From Anaerolineae bacterium (GTDB lineage Bacteria; Chloroflexota; Anaerolineae; B4-G1), in the NCBI GenBank assembly GCA_016783285.1, contig JADHWW010000029.1, positions 1 to 21,420 of the forward strand: a stretch of DNA of 21,420 nucleotides, in the 5' to 3' direction. Within the stretch, counting starts at the first letter, position 1; each line of letters opens with the position of its first letter. The notes beneath the pieces were generated by a model that saw nothing but the letters and a program-made list of their open reading frames with translations, was not told the origin of the DNA and did not search any database. The translations under genes were made by a program, and so were the position numbers. This document shows positions 1 through 6,875 of the stretch, piece by piece.

Positions 1-1
1 C

Positions 2-943
2 AACCCGCAAGTGACGGACGATGTCTACCCCGACGGGATCACTACGACCGGCTACTATGCCTTCTTCACCCCGCCCGGCTTTTACTACATTGACGTGGAA
101 GGGATTGACGGCTACCAGCACTGGCGCAGCCCAGTGGTGCAGGTCATCACCGAGATCGTACACGTCAACGTGCCCTACACCCCGTGGCCGGAGGAGGACG
201 TCTACACCGTCACCATCACCGCGGATGGCCCCGACTCGGCGACTATCACTGTGCCGGTGGGCAGTGCGGTGGAATGGACCTCGGCGCTGCGCGACGGCGA
301 CACCATCACCGATCTGATGACGTGGAGCGAGAACCCCATCCTGCGCCCGCTGAGCGGCCTTGACCCACTGGAGGACACGCGCGGCTTCGACGCGGGCTAC
401 CTGGAGCCAGGGCGAGTCTACCGGCGGGAGTTCGCCCGGTCGGGCGTTTACGCCTACACCGACGCGGCTGGGCACGGCGGCGTAGTGGTGGTCGAGGCCG
501 CGCTGGACGAGGTGATCATCGCCGGACCGCCGACGACCACCGTAGGCATCCCTGCCACCTTCACCGCTACCGTGGAACCGCCCACAGCCACGCTGCCCAT
601 CACCTACACCTGGCGAGTCAGCGAATCAGTGAGTCAGCGAGTCATCACGCACACTGGTGGTCTCAGCGACACGGCGGTCTTTACCTGGACTGTGGTTGGC
701 CCGCAGGTGGTCACCGTGACGGCGGTGAACGAGTGCGGCGACGGCGTCAGCGCGACCCACACCATCACCGTCACCGCCGAGGCGACAGGGTGGTACATCT
801 ATCTGCCGCTCGTCGTGAGGGAACTCGAAGGGCTTGTCCTGAGCGGAGCCGAAGGGCTGGTGGCGCGGGGCTATGGCCAGGGGTTGCACGTGGCGCAAAG
901 TGCGCCCAGGGCGCCGTATCTGCCGCTGCTTTCAAAGTGGTAA
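2..943 (+). CDS. C-terminal part of a large secreted protein (cupredoxin-like and PKD-like domains); 5' end outside window
   Basis: The reading frame is open from the first bases of the window, so only the C-terminal ~314 residues are seen. In order they show a beta-rich segment like a carboxypeptidase-regulatory or SdrB-type domain (first ~55 residues). Next comes a stretch resembling a cupredoxin fold (a GSAVEWTS strand, then FARSGVYAYTDAAGHGG), then a PKD/Ig-like domain (from about VIIAGPPTTT to THTITVTA). The end carries YIYLPLVVRE and, 30 residues later, a second PYLPLLSKW. A C-terminal IYLPLV motif is common on exported proteins of Anaerolineae, so the protein is probably secreted or cell-surface; its ligand is unknown. 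Two short repeats lie in frame inside the gene: four 8-bp units (615-646) in the PKD domain, and a repeat coding EGLVLSGA-EGLVARGY between the two YLPL motifs. Domain names are by eye and uncertain; the coding call is firm. Confidence 0.75.
   Translation, partial: NPQVTDDVYPDGITTTGYYAFFTPPGFYYIDVEGIDGYQHWRSPVVQVITEIVHVNVPYTPWPEEDVYTVTITADGPDSATITVPVGSAVEWTSALRDGDTITDLMTWSENPILRPLSGLDPLEDTRGFDAGYLEPGRVYRREFARSGVYAYTDAAGHGGVVVVEAALDEVIIAGPPTTTVGIPATFTATVEPPTATLPITYTWRVSESVSQRVITHTGGLSDTAVFTWTVVGPQVVTVTAVNECGDGVSATHTITVTAEATGWYIYLPLVVRELEGLVLSGAEGLVARGYGQGLHVAQSAPRAPYLPLLSKW
615..646. repeat. Four 8-bp tandem units inside the PKD-like domain
   Basis: Units GAGTCAGC, GAATCAGT, GAGTCAGC and GAGTCATC follow one another and encode ESVSQRVI-like residues between a YTWRV strand and a THTGGLSDTAVFTW strand. 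Related PKD domains usually have a short loop there, so the repeat probably expanded a surface loop. Confidence 0.6.
825..858. repeat. Dispersed-type repeat inserted in frame near the C-terminus
   Basis: CGAAGGGCT occurs twice, 24 bp apart (826-834 and 850-858), around a GTCCTGAGCGGAGC core. From memory, this cgaaggg...gagcggagccgaaggg pattern is a dispersed intergenic repeat of Chloroflexota genomes. Here it is translated as EGLVLSGA/EGLVARGY just behind the YLPLVV motif. Confidence 0.5.
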
Positions 944-962
944 CCTGGGACGAAAATGTGGC

Positions 963-1002
963 GCAGGCTTTCCAGCCTGCTCTGGCAGACAGGAATGTCT
1001 GC
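963..1002. repeat. Two adjacent small hairpins (GCAGGCT and GCAGACA stems)
   Basis: Stem GCAGGCT (963-969) pairs with AGCCTGC (974-980) over a TTCC loop. Stem GCAGACA (985-991) pairs with TGTCTGC (996-1002) over a GGAA loop. Both are perfect 7-bp stems. The first hairpin recurs exactly at 6843-6860, so this is a dispersed palindromic repeat and not a one-off terminator. Confidence 0.75.
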
Positions 1003-1031
1003 CCCACAGGTTTGCGACAGATAGACGAAAA

Positions 1032-1057
1032 GGGGGTTGGATACTTTTCCAACCCCC
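1032..1057. terminator. Terminator-like hairpin after the secreted-protein gene
   Basis: A perfect 10-bp stem, GGGGGTTGGA (1032-1041) with TCCAACCCCC (1048-1057), closes a 6-nt loop about 90 bp after the stop codon. No T-run follows; the next ~50 bases are C/T-rich (1058-1110). It could end transcription of the upstream gene or be part of the repeat cluster. Confidence 0.45.
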
Positions 1058-1103
1058 TCCCCCTGTCCCCTTGTCTCCCTGGCCCCCCTGTCTCCCCCTC
1101 CCC

Positions 1104-1132
1104 TTGCCCCCTGAGGCGAAAGCGTGTACAAT
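1104..1132 (+). promoter_or_regulatory. Candidate sigma70 promoter for the ATPase gene
   Basis: TTGCCC (1104-1109) and TACAAT (1127-1132) are separated by exactly 17 bp. Transcription would begin near 1139, inside the left arm of the long hairpin at 1133-1193, about 80 nt before the ATPase start codon. Confidence 0.45.
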
Positions 1133-1193
1133 AGAAACCAGGCTTTTCGGAAAAAACCCTGCGGGCTGAGCCTCAGGGCAAAGCCTGGTTTCT
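1133..1193. repeat. 61-bp inverted repeat in the leader of the ATPase gene
   Basis: AGAAACCAGGCTTT (1133-1146) is the perfect reverse complement of AAAGCCTGGTTTCT (1180-1193). An inner CCCTG/CAGGG pair (1157-1161 and 1174-1178) extends the fold. It starts at the -10 box and ends 10 bp before the Shine-Dalgarno sequence, so the mRNA would open with a large hairpin. Palindromes with a GAAACC..GGTTTC edge are frequent dispersed repeats in Chloroflexota, so a repeat origin is as likely as a dedicated regulator. Confidence 0.7.
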
Positions 1194-1217
1194 CATCTCG
1201 GCAAAAGGAGCAGACAG

Positions 1218-3011
1218 ATGAAACCCAAACGCTATCCCCCCATCTTTCAGTCCGTCCCCGCCGACGAGTTCACCGACCGGGAAGAGATCATCGGCATGCT
1301 GATTGAGCGGGCGACGAACACGCCCCGCGACATGACGCTCAGCGCCTCCATCGTGGGCCAGCGGCGATTGGGCAAGACGGCCGTGATGGAGCAGGTCTAC
1401 AACCGGCTGTTCTGGGAACAGGACGAAGTCGTGCCCATCTACTTTAACTTTGAGTCACAACCGACCACTTCCACCGAGCTCGCCTGGATTTACTTTACCA
1501 ACTTTTTGAAACAGTACGTCGCTTTTCGCCTCAAGGACGACGTGCTGGCCTGCCGCGATAACTGGGACGTCGAGCTAAAAGACCTGGTAGCCCTGGCGGA
1601 GACCCTGGCAGATGATCCCATTGCCCACTTTGCCGGTAGAGTGTTTCGCTTACTGAATTCACCTACCGCCTTGTTACATTTCAAACTGCAGGCTGCTATT
1701 TACCTCCCCCGCCAGGTGATGGAGTACAACCGCGCCCGCTGGAAGCCGGAGACGCCCATCTTTGTCATGCTGGACGAGTTCCAGAACATTCTGCTCATCA
1801 ACTACTCTGACGGCAAACCGGCCAGGATGACCGGGTTGTACCAGTGGGCAGTCGAAGGGCGCCAGTGCCCCCACTTTGTCACTGGCTCGGCCGTGCGGCT
1901 GATCAACCAGGAGGTGCTGGGCACCGGCGCACTGTTCGGCCGTTTCCGTTACATCGAATTTCCCCCGATGGAGAACGTGTATGGGCTAGAGTTGGTGGAA
2001 AAGTTAGCCTTCAAGTACAGCCTCACCATCCCCGAGCCGGTGGCTGGCTACATCGTGACCCGCTGCGGCGGCAACCCGTTCTACATCCGCTGCGTCGTGA
2101 TGCAGGCGATGGAACAAAGGTACGAAAAAGTCGAGAACGAGCAGACAGTCAACGATCTGATCGCCCACGAGATCACCCACGGCCAAATCTGGCGCGACTG
2201 GGGCAGCCAATTGCAGCGCTACTTTGAGCAGATCAATTCATATTACATCTCCAAGCGCATCCTGTTCCACGCGGCCCGGTACGATGACGAGCGCATCGTG
2301 CCGGAGGAGATTGCCGCCGAGGTGGAGCGTCCGGTGGACGAGGTGGTCCGCGTACTGAGGCAGTTGGCCTTTGCCGAGATGATCGACGCCCGGGGCGGCC
2401 CCATCTTTTACAACCTGAAAGACCCTATCCTGCGGGACTTTATCAACACCCAGTACGAATTGGACGTCGAGAAGCAATCTCTGGAGAGCATCCATCAAAA
2501 ACTGTTGCAAGAGTACAAGTCTTTGAAAGGCAAATACGCCGATGCGGTGGGGGCGTTGGTGGAAGCACGGATCGGAGCCTTGCTCAACCGCTTTGACGGA
2601 CGCACCGTGCCGGGGCGATTATTTCACGTCGAGGGAAAGGTGCAGTTGCCCCGTTTCCACTACGTGTCCGATACACTGGTCAAGCCGCCCGGCGAACGTG
2701 CTTATCAGATTGATCTGAAAGGATCGTGGCGCACAGGTTACGACTTTGCGGCCTGGGTGGTAGAGGTCAAGCATTGGAAGAAGCGGGTGACGGCAGACGT
2801 GGTGGAGAAATTCGTGGCAGCCTACACCGCCCTGGCGCAGGAGACGAAACTGGTCGGGGTTGTCCCGTGGTTGGTGAACAAAGGCGGGTTCACCAAAGGT
2901 GCGATAGAGGCGCTGGAACAGCACTCCATCTACTACTCCGGCGCGGCGGAGATCAACGAGTTACTGCGTGGGTTTGGCATCGAGCGACTCTTGCCAGAGG
3001 AGAGCGGGTGA
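1218..3011 (+). CDS. AAA-type (archaeal ATPase-like) protein with C-terminal PD-(D/E)XK-like domain
   Basis: A 597-residue protein starting at an ATG with AAAGGAG 7 nt upstream. Walker A is GQRRLGKT (residues 47-54). Walker B is FVMLDEFQ (182-189, D186/E187), and RCGGNPFYI (282-290) matches the GGxP motif of the archaeal ATPase/STAND-related group (PF01637-like). A probable winged helix follows (about 335-415), then a hinge with heptad character. The C-terminal ~130 residues hold IDLKGS (D499) and VVEVKHWKK (E516, K518), which fit the D...ExK active site of PD-(D/E)XK nuclease-fold domains such as DUF234. Proteins of this architecture are widespread in archaea and Chloroflexota, often in many copies; their function is not settled. 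DNA binding or defence is possible. The gene stands alone between repeat-rich gaps, which suggests a mobile or accessory history. Nuclease activity is inferred from motifs only. Confidence 0.85.
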   Translation: MKPKRYPPIFQSVPADEFTDREEIIGMLIERATNTPRDMTLSASIVGQRRLGKTAVMEQVYNRLFWEQDEVVPIYFNFESQPTTSTELAWIYFTNFLKQYVAFRLKDDVLACRDNWDVELKDLVALAETLADDPIAHFAGRVFRLLNSPTALLHFKLQAAIYLPRQVMEYNRARWKPETPIFVMLDEFQNILLINYSDGKPARMTGLYQWAVEGRQCPHFVTGSAVRLINQEVLGTGALFGRFRYIEFPPMENVYGLELVEKLAFKYSLTIPEPVAGYIVTRCGGNPFYIRCVVMQAMEQRYEKVENEQTVNDLIAHEITHGQIWRDWGSQLQRYFEQINSYYISKRILFHAARYDDERIVPEEIAAEVERPVDEVVRVLRQLAFAEMIDARGGPIFYNLKDPILRDFINTQYELDVEKQSLESIHQKLLQEYKSLKGKYADAVGALVEARIGALLNRFDGRTVPGRLFHVEGKVQLPRFHYVSDTLVKPPGERAYQIDLKGSWRTGYDFAAWVVEVKHWKKRVTADVVEKFVAAYTALAQETKLVGVVPWLVNKGGFTKGAIEALEQHSIYYSGAAEINELLRGFGIERLLPEESG

Positions 3012-3079
3012 GCGAGGGAGCACACACACTGATGGTCTCAGCGATACACTGGTCTTTACCTGGTTGGCGCATCCGTAAA
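3009..3079 (+). pseudogene. Short remnant resembling the upstream PKD gene
   Basis: From the ATPase stop codon onward the sequence resembles 631-690 of the first gene. CACACTGATGGTCTCAGCG and GGTCTTTACCTGG match with a few mismatches, about 7 in the best 42 bases by eye. Translated, it reads HTDGLSDTLVFTWLAHP then stop, against HTGGLSDTAVFTWT upstream. It has no start codon and is only ~23 codons long. Confidence 0.55.
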
Positions 3080-3118
3080 AGTGTCCGGTAGTGAGTCCAA
3101 CGAGAAACAGAGGAACAA

Positions 3119-3148
3119 AGGGGCAGGGGAGAAATCTCCTCTGCCCCT
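3119..3148. terminator. Terminator-like hairpin after the ATPase gene
   Basis: A 13-bp stem (3119-3131 with 3136-3148; one G-U pair) made of AGGGGCAGGGGAG and its partner closes a 4-nt loop. It lies ~108 bp behind the ATPase stop and before the next promoter. There is no T-run, so it may act with Rho or as a barrier. Confidence 0.45.
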
Positions 3149-3177
3149 CGTCGCTTTCGGCCCTCTCCAGTCTGATG

Positions 3178-3206
3178 TTGCGGGTTTGGGCCGCTAAAGG
3201 TATAAT
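3178..3206 (+). promoter_or_regulatory. Sigma70-type promoter of the protease operon
   Basis: TTGCGG (3178-3183) and a perfect TATAAT (3201-3206) are spaced 17 bp apart. The start point would be near 3213, which puts the 13-bp tandem repeat array in a ~106-nt 5' leader of the intramembrane protease mRNA. Confidence 0.7.
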
Positions 3207-3233
3207 ATGGGTAAATGGGTAGGGGCGAACCCA

Positions 3234-3296
3234 CGTGTTCGCCCAACGTGTTCGCCCAACGTGTTCGCCCAACGTGTTCGCCCAACGTGTTCACCC
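3234..3296. repeat. 13-bp tandem repeat, four perfect copies and one partial
   Basis: The unit CGTGTTCGCCCAA begins at 3234, 3247, 3260 and 3273; a degenerate fifth copy (CGTGTTCACCC) starts at 3286. The first unit, with the preceding GGGGCGAACCCA, forms an imperfect palindrome around CACGTG. The array ends 22 bp before the start codon, leaving the Shine-Dalgarno sequence AGAGGA free. Confidence 0.85.
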
Positions 3297-3318
3297 TGAC
3301 ACACAGAGGATTGATTGC

Positions 3319-4635
3319 ATGAGCGTTGTATTCTGGTTAATTGGCACACTGATCGTTGTACTGGGGCCTATCATTCTGATTCACGAACTGGGCCATTTCG
3401 TCTTTGCCAAGTTGGCAGGGGTGCGGGTGGAAGAGTTCGGATTTGGCTTTCCGCCCCGCCTGCTCAAATTATGGTACGGCAAGGGCTATCTCAAAATTGG
3501 TAGTACGCGCGTGGTCATCCCCAGGAGTTTCCGGCGACCTGCTAAACTAGAGATGGGAGCCTGGGTGGATGTCGTCATCCAGCGAGACGACGACGGCGAC
3601 TACATCCTGCGCCGTCTGAGAGTGCTCGACCCGGCCGAGGATGACCTGACACTCGAGCGTGAGCACGTGGATGAGGGCGTGCACGTGCGCGGCGAATTGA
3701 CCACACTGGAGCCCGGCACCCTGTACAGCCTCAACTGGCTGCCGATGGGCGCGTTCGTGAGAATGACCGGCGAGGATGACCCCTCCGACCCGCGCAGCCT
3801 GGCGGCGCAACCCAAACGCTGGCGCGTGGCGGTGCTGGCTGCTGGACCGGTGCTCAATCTCATCGCCGCCCTGCTGCTGCTCGTCGGCGCTTACGTCGCC
3901 GGCTTCCCCGACGCATGGCGGGTCGAGATCACCGGCGTGGAGCCAGGCAGTCCCGCCGCAGAGGCGGGTCTACAGCCTGCTGACGTCATCCTGGCCGCCG
4001 GTGGGGAGCACATTGAGGAGGGTATGGAGCAATTGCGCGGCATCATCCGCGCCGCGCCAGACCAGGCCGTCGAACTCTCCATCTTGCGCGGAGAGGAGAC
4101 GCTGATTCTGACAGTGACACCACAGCGCACCCCCGAAGGGTACGGTTTCCTGGGCATCATGATGTCCCCCTGGCCCGACCGAAGCGCGACGCGGCGCTAC
4201 AGTCTTCCCGACGCGCTGCGTGCTGGCATCACCGATCTCAACACTGCTATCGTGGCCACCTTGCAGATTCCAGTCCAACTCGCGCGGGGCGATGTGTCCC
4301 CTGAAGAAGCACGCCCGGCCAGCATGGTCGGCATCAGCGGGATACTGGCCTTTACCCTGCAACAGAGCATTGAATGGGGACTGGCTTACCCTGTGTTGCA
4401 GACCGCAGCACTCATCAGCCTGGCCCTGGGCCTGACTAATTTGCTTCCCCTTCCCGCTCTCGACGGCGGGCGTATTCTCTTTGTGCTCATCGAGGCCGTG
4501 CGCGGCCGCCGTATCACGCCCGAGCGCGAAGCGATGGTTCACTTCGTGGGCCTGGTGATCCTGGTCAGCCTGATGACTTTGATGATGTTTCAGGACCTCG
4601 TCAATCCCATCATCCCCTGGTCGTGGCTAAAGTGA
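3319..4635 (+). CDS. rseP: RseP/RasP-type site-2 intramembrane metalloprotease (M50)
   Basis: A 438-residue multi-pass membrane protease of the S2P family, which cleaves substrates within the membrane, classically anti-sigma factors. The HELGH zinc motif (residues 22-26) lies in the first TM segment. One PDZ domain spans about 195-280 (EITGVEPGSPAAEAGLQ...), and the second zinc site NLLPLPALDGG (D382) sits in a late TM segment, followed by a last TM helix. The start was set at the ATG behind AGAGGA. An in-frame GTG at 3235 would only translate the tandem repeats. Odd feature: 110 residues separate HELGH from the YSLNWLPMGAFVRM strand, where RasP-like enzymes have roughly 30-35, so a charged insert of ~75 residues (about 52-130) lies between TM1 and the PDZ. 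First gene of the likely operon; the next gene begins 2 bp after this stop. The symbol reflects family membership; the substrate is unknown. Confidence 0.92.
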   Translation: MSVVFWLIGTLIVVLGPIILIHELGHFVFAKLAGVRVEEFGFGFPPRLLKLWYGKGYLKIGSTRVVIPRSFRRPAKLEMGAWVDVVIQRDDDGDYILRRLRVLDPAEDDLTLEREHVDEGVHVRGELTTLEPGTLYSLNWLPMGAFVRMTGEDDPSDPRSLAAQPKRWRVAVLAAGPVLNLIAALLLLVGAYVAGFPDAWRVEITGVEPGSPAAEAGLQPADVILAAGGEHIEEGMEQLRGIIRAAPDQAVELSILRGEETLILTVTPQRTPEGYGFLGIMMSPWPDRSATRRYSLPDALRAGITDLNTAIVATLQIPVQLARGDVSPEEARPASMVGISGILAFTLQQSIEWGLAYPVLQTAALISLALGLTNLLPLPALDGGRILFVLIEAVRGRRITPEREAMVHFVGLVILVSLMTLMMFQDLVNPIIPWSWLK

Positions 4636-4636
4636 G

Positions 4637-5596
4637 ATGACACTTTCACTCGACGTTTTGCTCGACGAACTGCGTGAACGCACCGAGATGCCAGACCCGG
4701 CGTCGCTGTACCATCTTTCGAGTCTGGAGACCCAGGGCCAGGCGCGCGTGCGTGAGGTGTGGCCACGCCTGCCGGTCGAGTTGCGACGACGGCTGATCGC
4801 ACGGCTGGTGGAACTGACCGAGGCGGATTTTGAGGTGGACTTTGGCGCGATCTTTCGCCTGGGCCTGGAAGACGAGGACGCCGAGGTGCGCACGGCAGCG
4901 GTCGAGGGACTGTGGGAGGACGAAGACGTGCGCCTGGTCCCGCTCCTGGCGACAGCCTTGCGGGAGGACGAAGCCGTCACCGTGCGAGCGGCTGCCGCCA
5001 CGTCGCTGGGGCGCTTTGTGCTGATGGGCGAACTGAAAAAGATCCGTCCCGAGCCACACGCTCTGGTCTACGAGGCTCTGTTGGCCGCGTGCCAGGCCGC
5101 GGGCGAGCACGGGGAGGTGCAGCGGCGGGCGCTCGAATCGCTGGCCTACGTCGGCGGCGATACCGTGATAGAATTGATCCGCGAGGCCTACGCCGCGCCG
5201 GAGGAGAAAGTGCGCATCAGCGCCGTCTTTGCCATGGGGCGCAGCGCCGATCCCCGCTGGGCCCGCCAGGTGCGCCAGGAACTTTTCAGCCCCAACCCCG
5301 AACTGCGCTACGAAGCCGCCCGGGCCTGCGGCGAACTTGAACTCGACGAGGCCGTGCCCGAACTGGCGGAACTGGCCGACGACGTTGACCTCGAGGTGCA
5401 AGAAGCGGCACTGTGCGCCCTGGGGCAGATTGGAGGCGACGAGGCGCGGGAGATTCTGGAGCGTTACTGCCTGGCGGAGAACGAGGCCACGCAGGCCGCG
5501 GCCGAAGCCGCCCTGGACGAATTAGAGTTCATGCACGGGGACCTGTCAGAGTTTTTTACCAGGCTGATTGGTGAGCGAATAGCGAATGGCGAATAG
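4637..5596 (+). CDS. HEAT-repeat protein
   Basis: A 319-residue, soluble, acidic protein made mostly of HEAT-like (PBS-lyase type) alpha-helical repeats from about residue 65 to 305. Examples are EDAEVRTAAVEGLW, EAVTVRAAAATSLG, EVQRRALESLAYVG, EKVRISAVFAMG, PELRYEAARACGEL and LEVQEAALCALGQIGG. Such repeats are protein-binding scaffolds; no catalytic motif is visible. The ATG lies 2 bp after the protease stop codon, so translation is probably coupled. The last codons (IANGE then TAG) are inside the 7-bp repeat array, and the next gene starts three bases after the stop in the same frame. The tight linkage to an intramembrane protease and a membrane metallopeptidase hints at an adaptor role, which is inference. 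Confidence 0.88.
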   Translation: MTLSLDVLLDELRERTEMPDPASLYHLSSLETQGQARVREVWPRLPVELRRRLIARLVELTEADFEVDFGAIFRLGLEDEDAEVRTAAVEGLWEDEDVRLVPLLATALREDEAVTVRAAAATSLGRFVLMGELKKIRPEPHALVYEALLAACQAAGEHGEVQRRALESLAYVGGDTVIELIREAYAAPEEKVRISAVFAMGRSADPRWARQVRQELFSPNPELRYEAARACGELELDEAVPELAELADDVDLEVQEAALCALGQIGGDEAREILERYCLAENEATQAAAEAALDELEFMHGDLSEFFTRLIGERIANGE

Positions 5597-5643
5597 CGAA
5601 TGGCGAATAGCGAATGGCGAATGGCGAATGGCGAATGGCGAAT
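5574..5643. repeat. Ten perfect 7-bp tandem repeats (R-GCGAAT) across a gene junction
   Basis: Ten consecutive units of AGCGAAT or GGCGAAT run without interruption. Each junction gives either AATAG or AATGG, so the array contains ATG at 5586, 5600, 5614, 5621, 5628 and 5635 and TAG at 5580, 5594, 5608 and 5643, in rotating frames. It supplies the stop codon of the HEAT gene (5594) and the start codon and first ~14 residues of the following peptidase (5600). Heptameric short tandem repeats are known from filamentous cyanobacteria and similar arrays occur in Chloroflexota. Confidence 0.95.
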
Positions 5644-6829
5644 AGTGGCGTGTCTTATCCTGGTGCTGGGACTCTTGCTGGGGCCGTCCGTCGTCACAGC
5701 CGATGGCATCACCGTGGTCGAAAGCAGCGCCAGCCACAATTTCGCCCAGCAGGTCACATTCACACTGCGGGCCGCCTCGGAGGCCGAAATCACCCAGGTC
5801 TATCTGTTCTTCCGCGCCACGGGCGACGAGCGGGCCACGTCTATGGACGTGGACTTGAAACCGGGCCACAAGATCGACGTCAACTATATGCACGAGCTGC
5901 GTTCTTTTCCCCTGCCACCGTTCGCCACGATCACCTTCTGGTGGCAGATTGAGGACGCCGCGGGCAATGCTCTCGCTACAGAGCCCCAGCAGTTCGAGTA
6001 CACGGACAATCGCTTTCAGTGGGAAGAACTCGGCGCCGACGGCCTCACCGTCCGCTGGATCGAGGGGCACGGCGATCCACCTTTTGCCCAGGCGGCGCTC
6101 GACATTGCCCTGGCCAGCGTGGAGGAGATCAGCGCAGAATTGCACGCCTCGACGCCAGAGTCCATCGTCGTCTACATCTATGACTCACGGCGCAATCTCG
6201 AAGCGGCGATGATCCTCGCGGGACGGGAGTGGGTGAGCGGCCAGGCCCATCCTGAACTGGGTGTGGTCGTCGTCGCCATCCCACACGAAGAAGGCTATAC
6301 GTCGCGTTTGATGCGCGACATCCCACACGAAATCACCCACCTGCTGGTCTATCAGGCTGCTACGCCGGCCGGCTACAAATATATCCCTACGTGGTTGGAC
6401 GAGGGATTGGCCACTGCCAACGAGCGGTGGCCGACGCCGGAGCACGCTATGATGCTCGAAGAGGCACGTGTGGAGGGGAGACTCATTTCTTTGGAAGACC
6501 TGTGCGTCCCCTTCTCGCCCGATTCACCCACCGCGTTTCTGTCCTACGCCCAGAGCGGTAGCGTGGTGCGGTTCATCCGTGAGCAATACGGCGCTGAGGG
6601 GATACGTGCTCTACTGGCGGCTTACGCCAACGGCGCCAGTTGCGCGGGCGGAGTGCAGGAAGCCCTCAGTGTCACTCTCAATGGCCTGGAGACCGCGTGG
6701 CGGGCCAGTCTGGAGCCCCAGGCTCCCTGGCGGGCCTGGGTCGGGCAGATCGGTGTCTGGGTGGGACTATGGTTGTTAAGCCTGCTGATAGCCGTGCCGA
6801 TGATCGGCGGGCTCCGTCGCCGCCGGTAG
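5600..6829 (+). CDS. Membrane-anchored HEITH zinc metallopeptidase (peptidase MA-like gluzincin)
   Basis: A protein of about 409 residues. HEITH (243-247) with a downstream glutamate in WLDEGLAT (E268) gives the HExxH-x20-E zinc site of the peptidase MA-like group (PF13485 type). A hydrophobic signal segment (about 15-35, IVACLILVLGLLL...) precedes a beta-rich domain (40-150). A C-terminal TM helix (about 382-402, VGLWLLSLLIAVPMIGG) ends in an Arg tail, so the catalytic domain should be outside the cell and anchored. The N-terminal residues MANSEWR-MANGEWR are translated from the 7-bp repeats. ATG 5600 and ATG 5621 are both in frame and neither has a clear Shine-Dalgarno, so the start is uncertain by seven residues. 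It is in the same frame as the HEAT gene, separated only by TAG and one codon. Substrate unknown. Confidence 0.85.
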   Translation: MANSEWRMANGEWRIVACLILVLGLLLGPSVVTADGITVVESSASHNFAQQVTFTLRAASEAEITQVYLFFRATGDERATSMDVDLKPGHKIDVNYMHELRSFPLPPFATITFWWQIEDAAGNALATEPQQFEYTDNRFQWEELGADGLTVRWIEGHGDPPFAQAALDIALASVEEISAELHASTPESIVVYIYDSRRNLEAAMILAGREWVSGQAHPELGVVVVAIPHEEGYTSRLMRDIPHEITHLLVYQAATPAGYKYIPTWLDEGLATANERWPTPEHAMMLEEARVEGRLISLEDLCVPFSPDSPTAFLSYAQSGSVVRFIREQYGAEGIRALLAAYANGASCAGGVQEALSVTLNGLETAWRASLEPQAPWRAWVGQIGVWVGLWLLSLLIAVPMIGGLRRRR

Positions 6830-6842
6830 TCTGTTACGTGGA

Positions 6843-6860
6843 GCAGGCTTTCCAGCCTGC
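6843..6860. repeat. Second copy of the GCAGGCT hairpin
   Basis: GCAGGCT (6843-6849), TTCC, AGCCTGC (6854-6860) is identical to 963-980. It lies between the peptidase stop and the Shine-Dalgarno GAGGAG (6866-6871) of the next gene, so it could modulate read-through within the operon. Confidence 0.75.
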
Positions 6861-6875
6861 CGAATGAGGAGTCAG

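Noticed and set aside
3234..3296. CRISPR array
   Set aside because: Units are directly adjacent with no spacers. The same applies to the heptamers at 5574-5643.
3235..3318. GTG start of the intramembrane protease in the tandem repeats
   Set aside because: Would translate only the 13-bp repeats and lacks a ribosome site; ATG 3319 has AGAGGA and gives the normal N-terminus.
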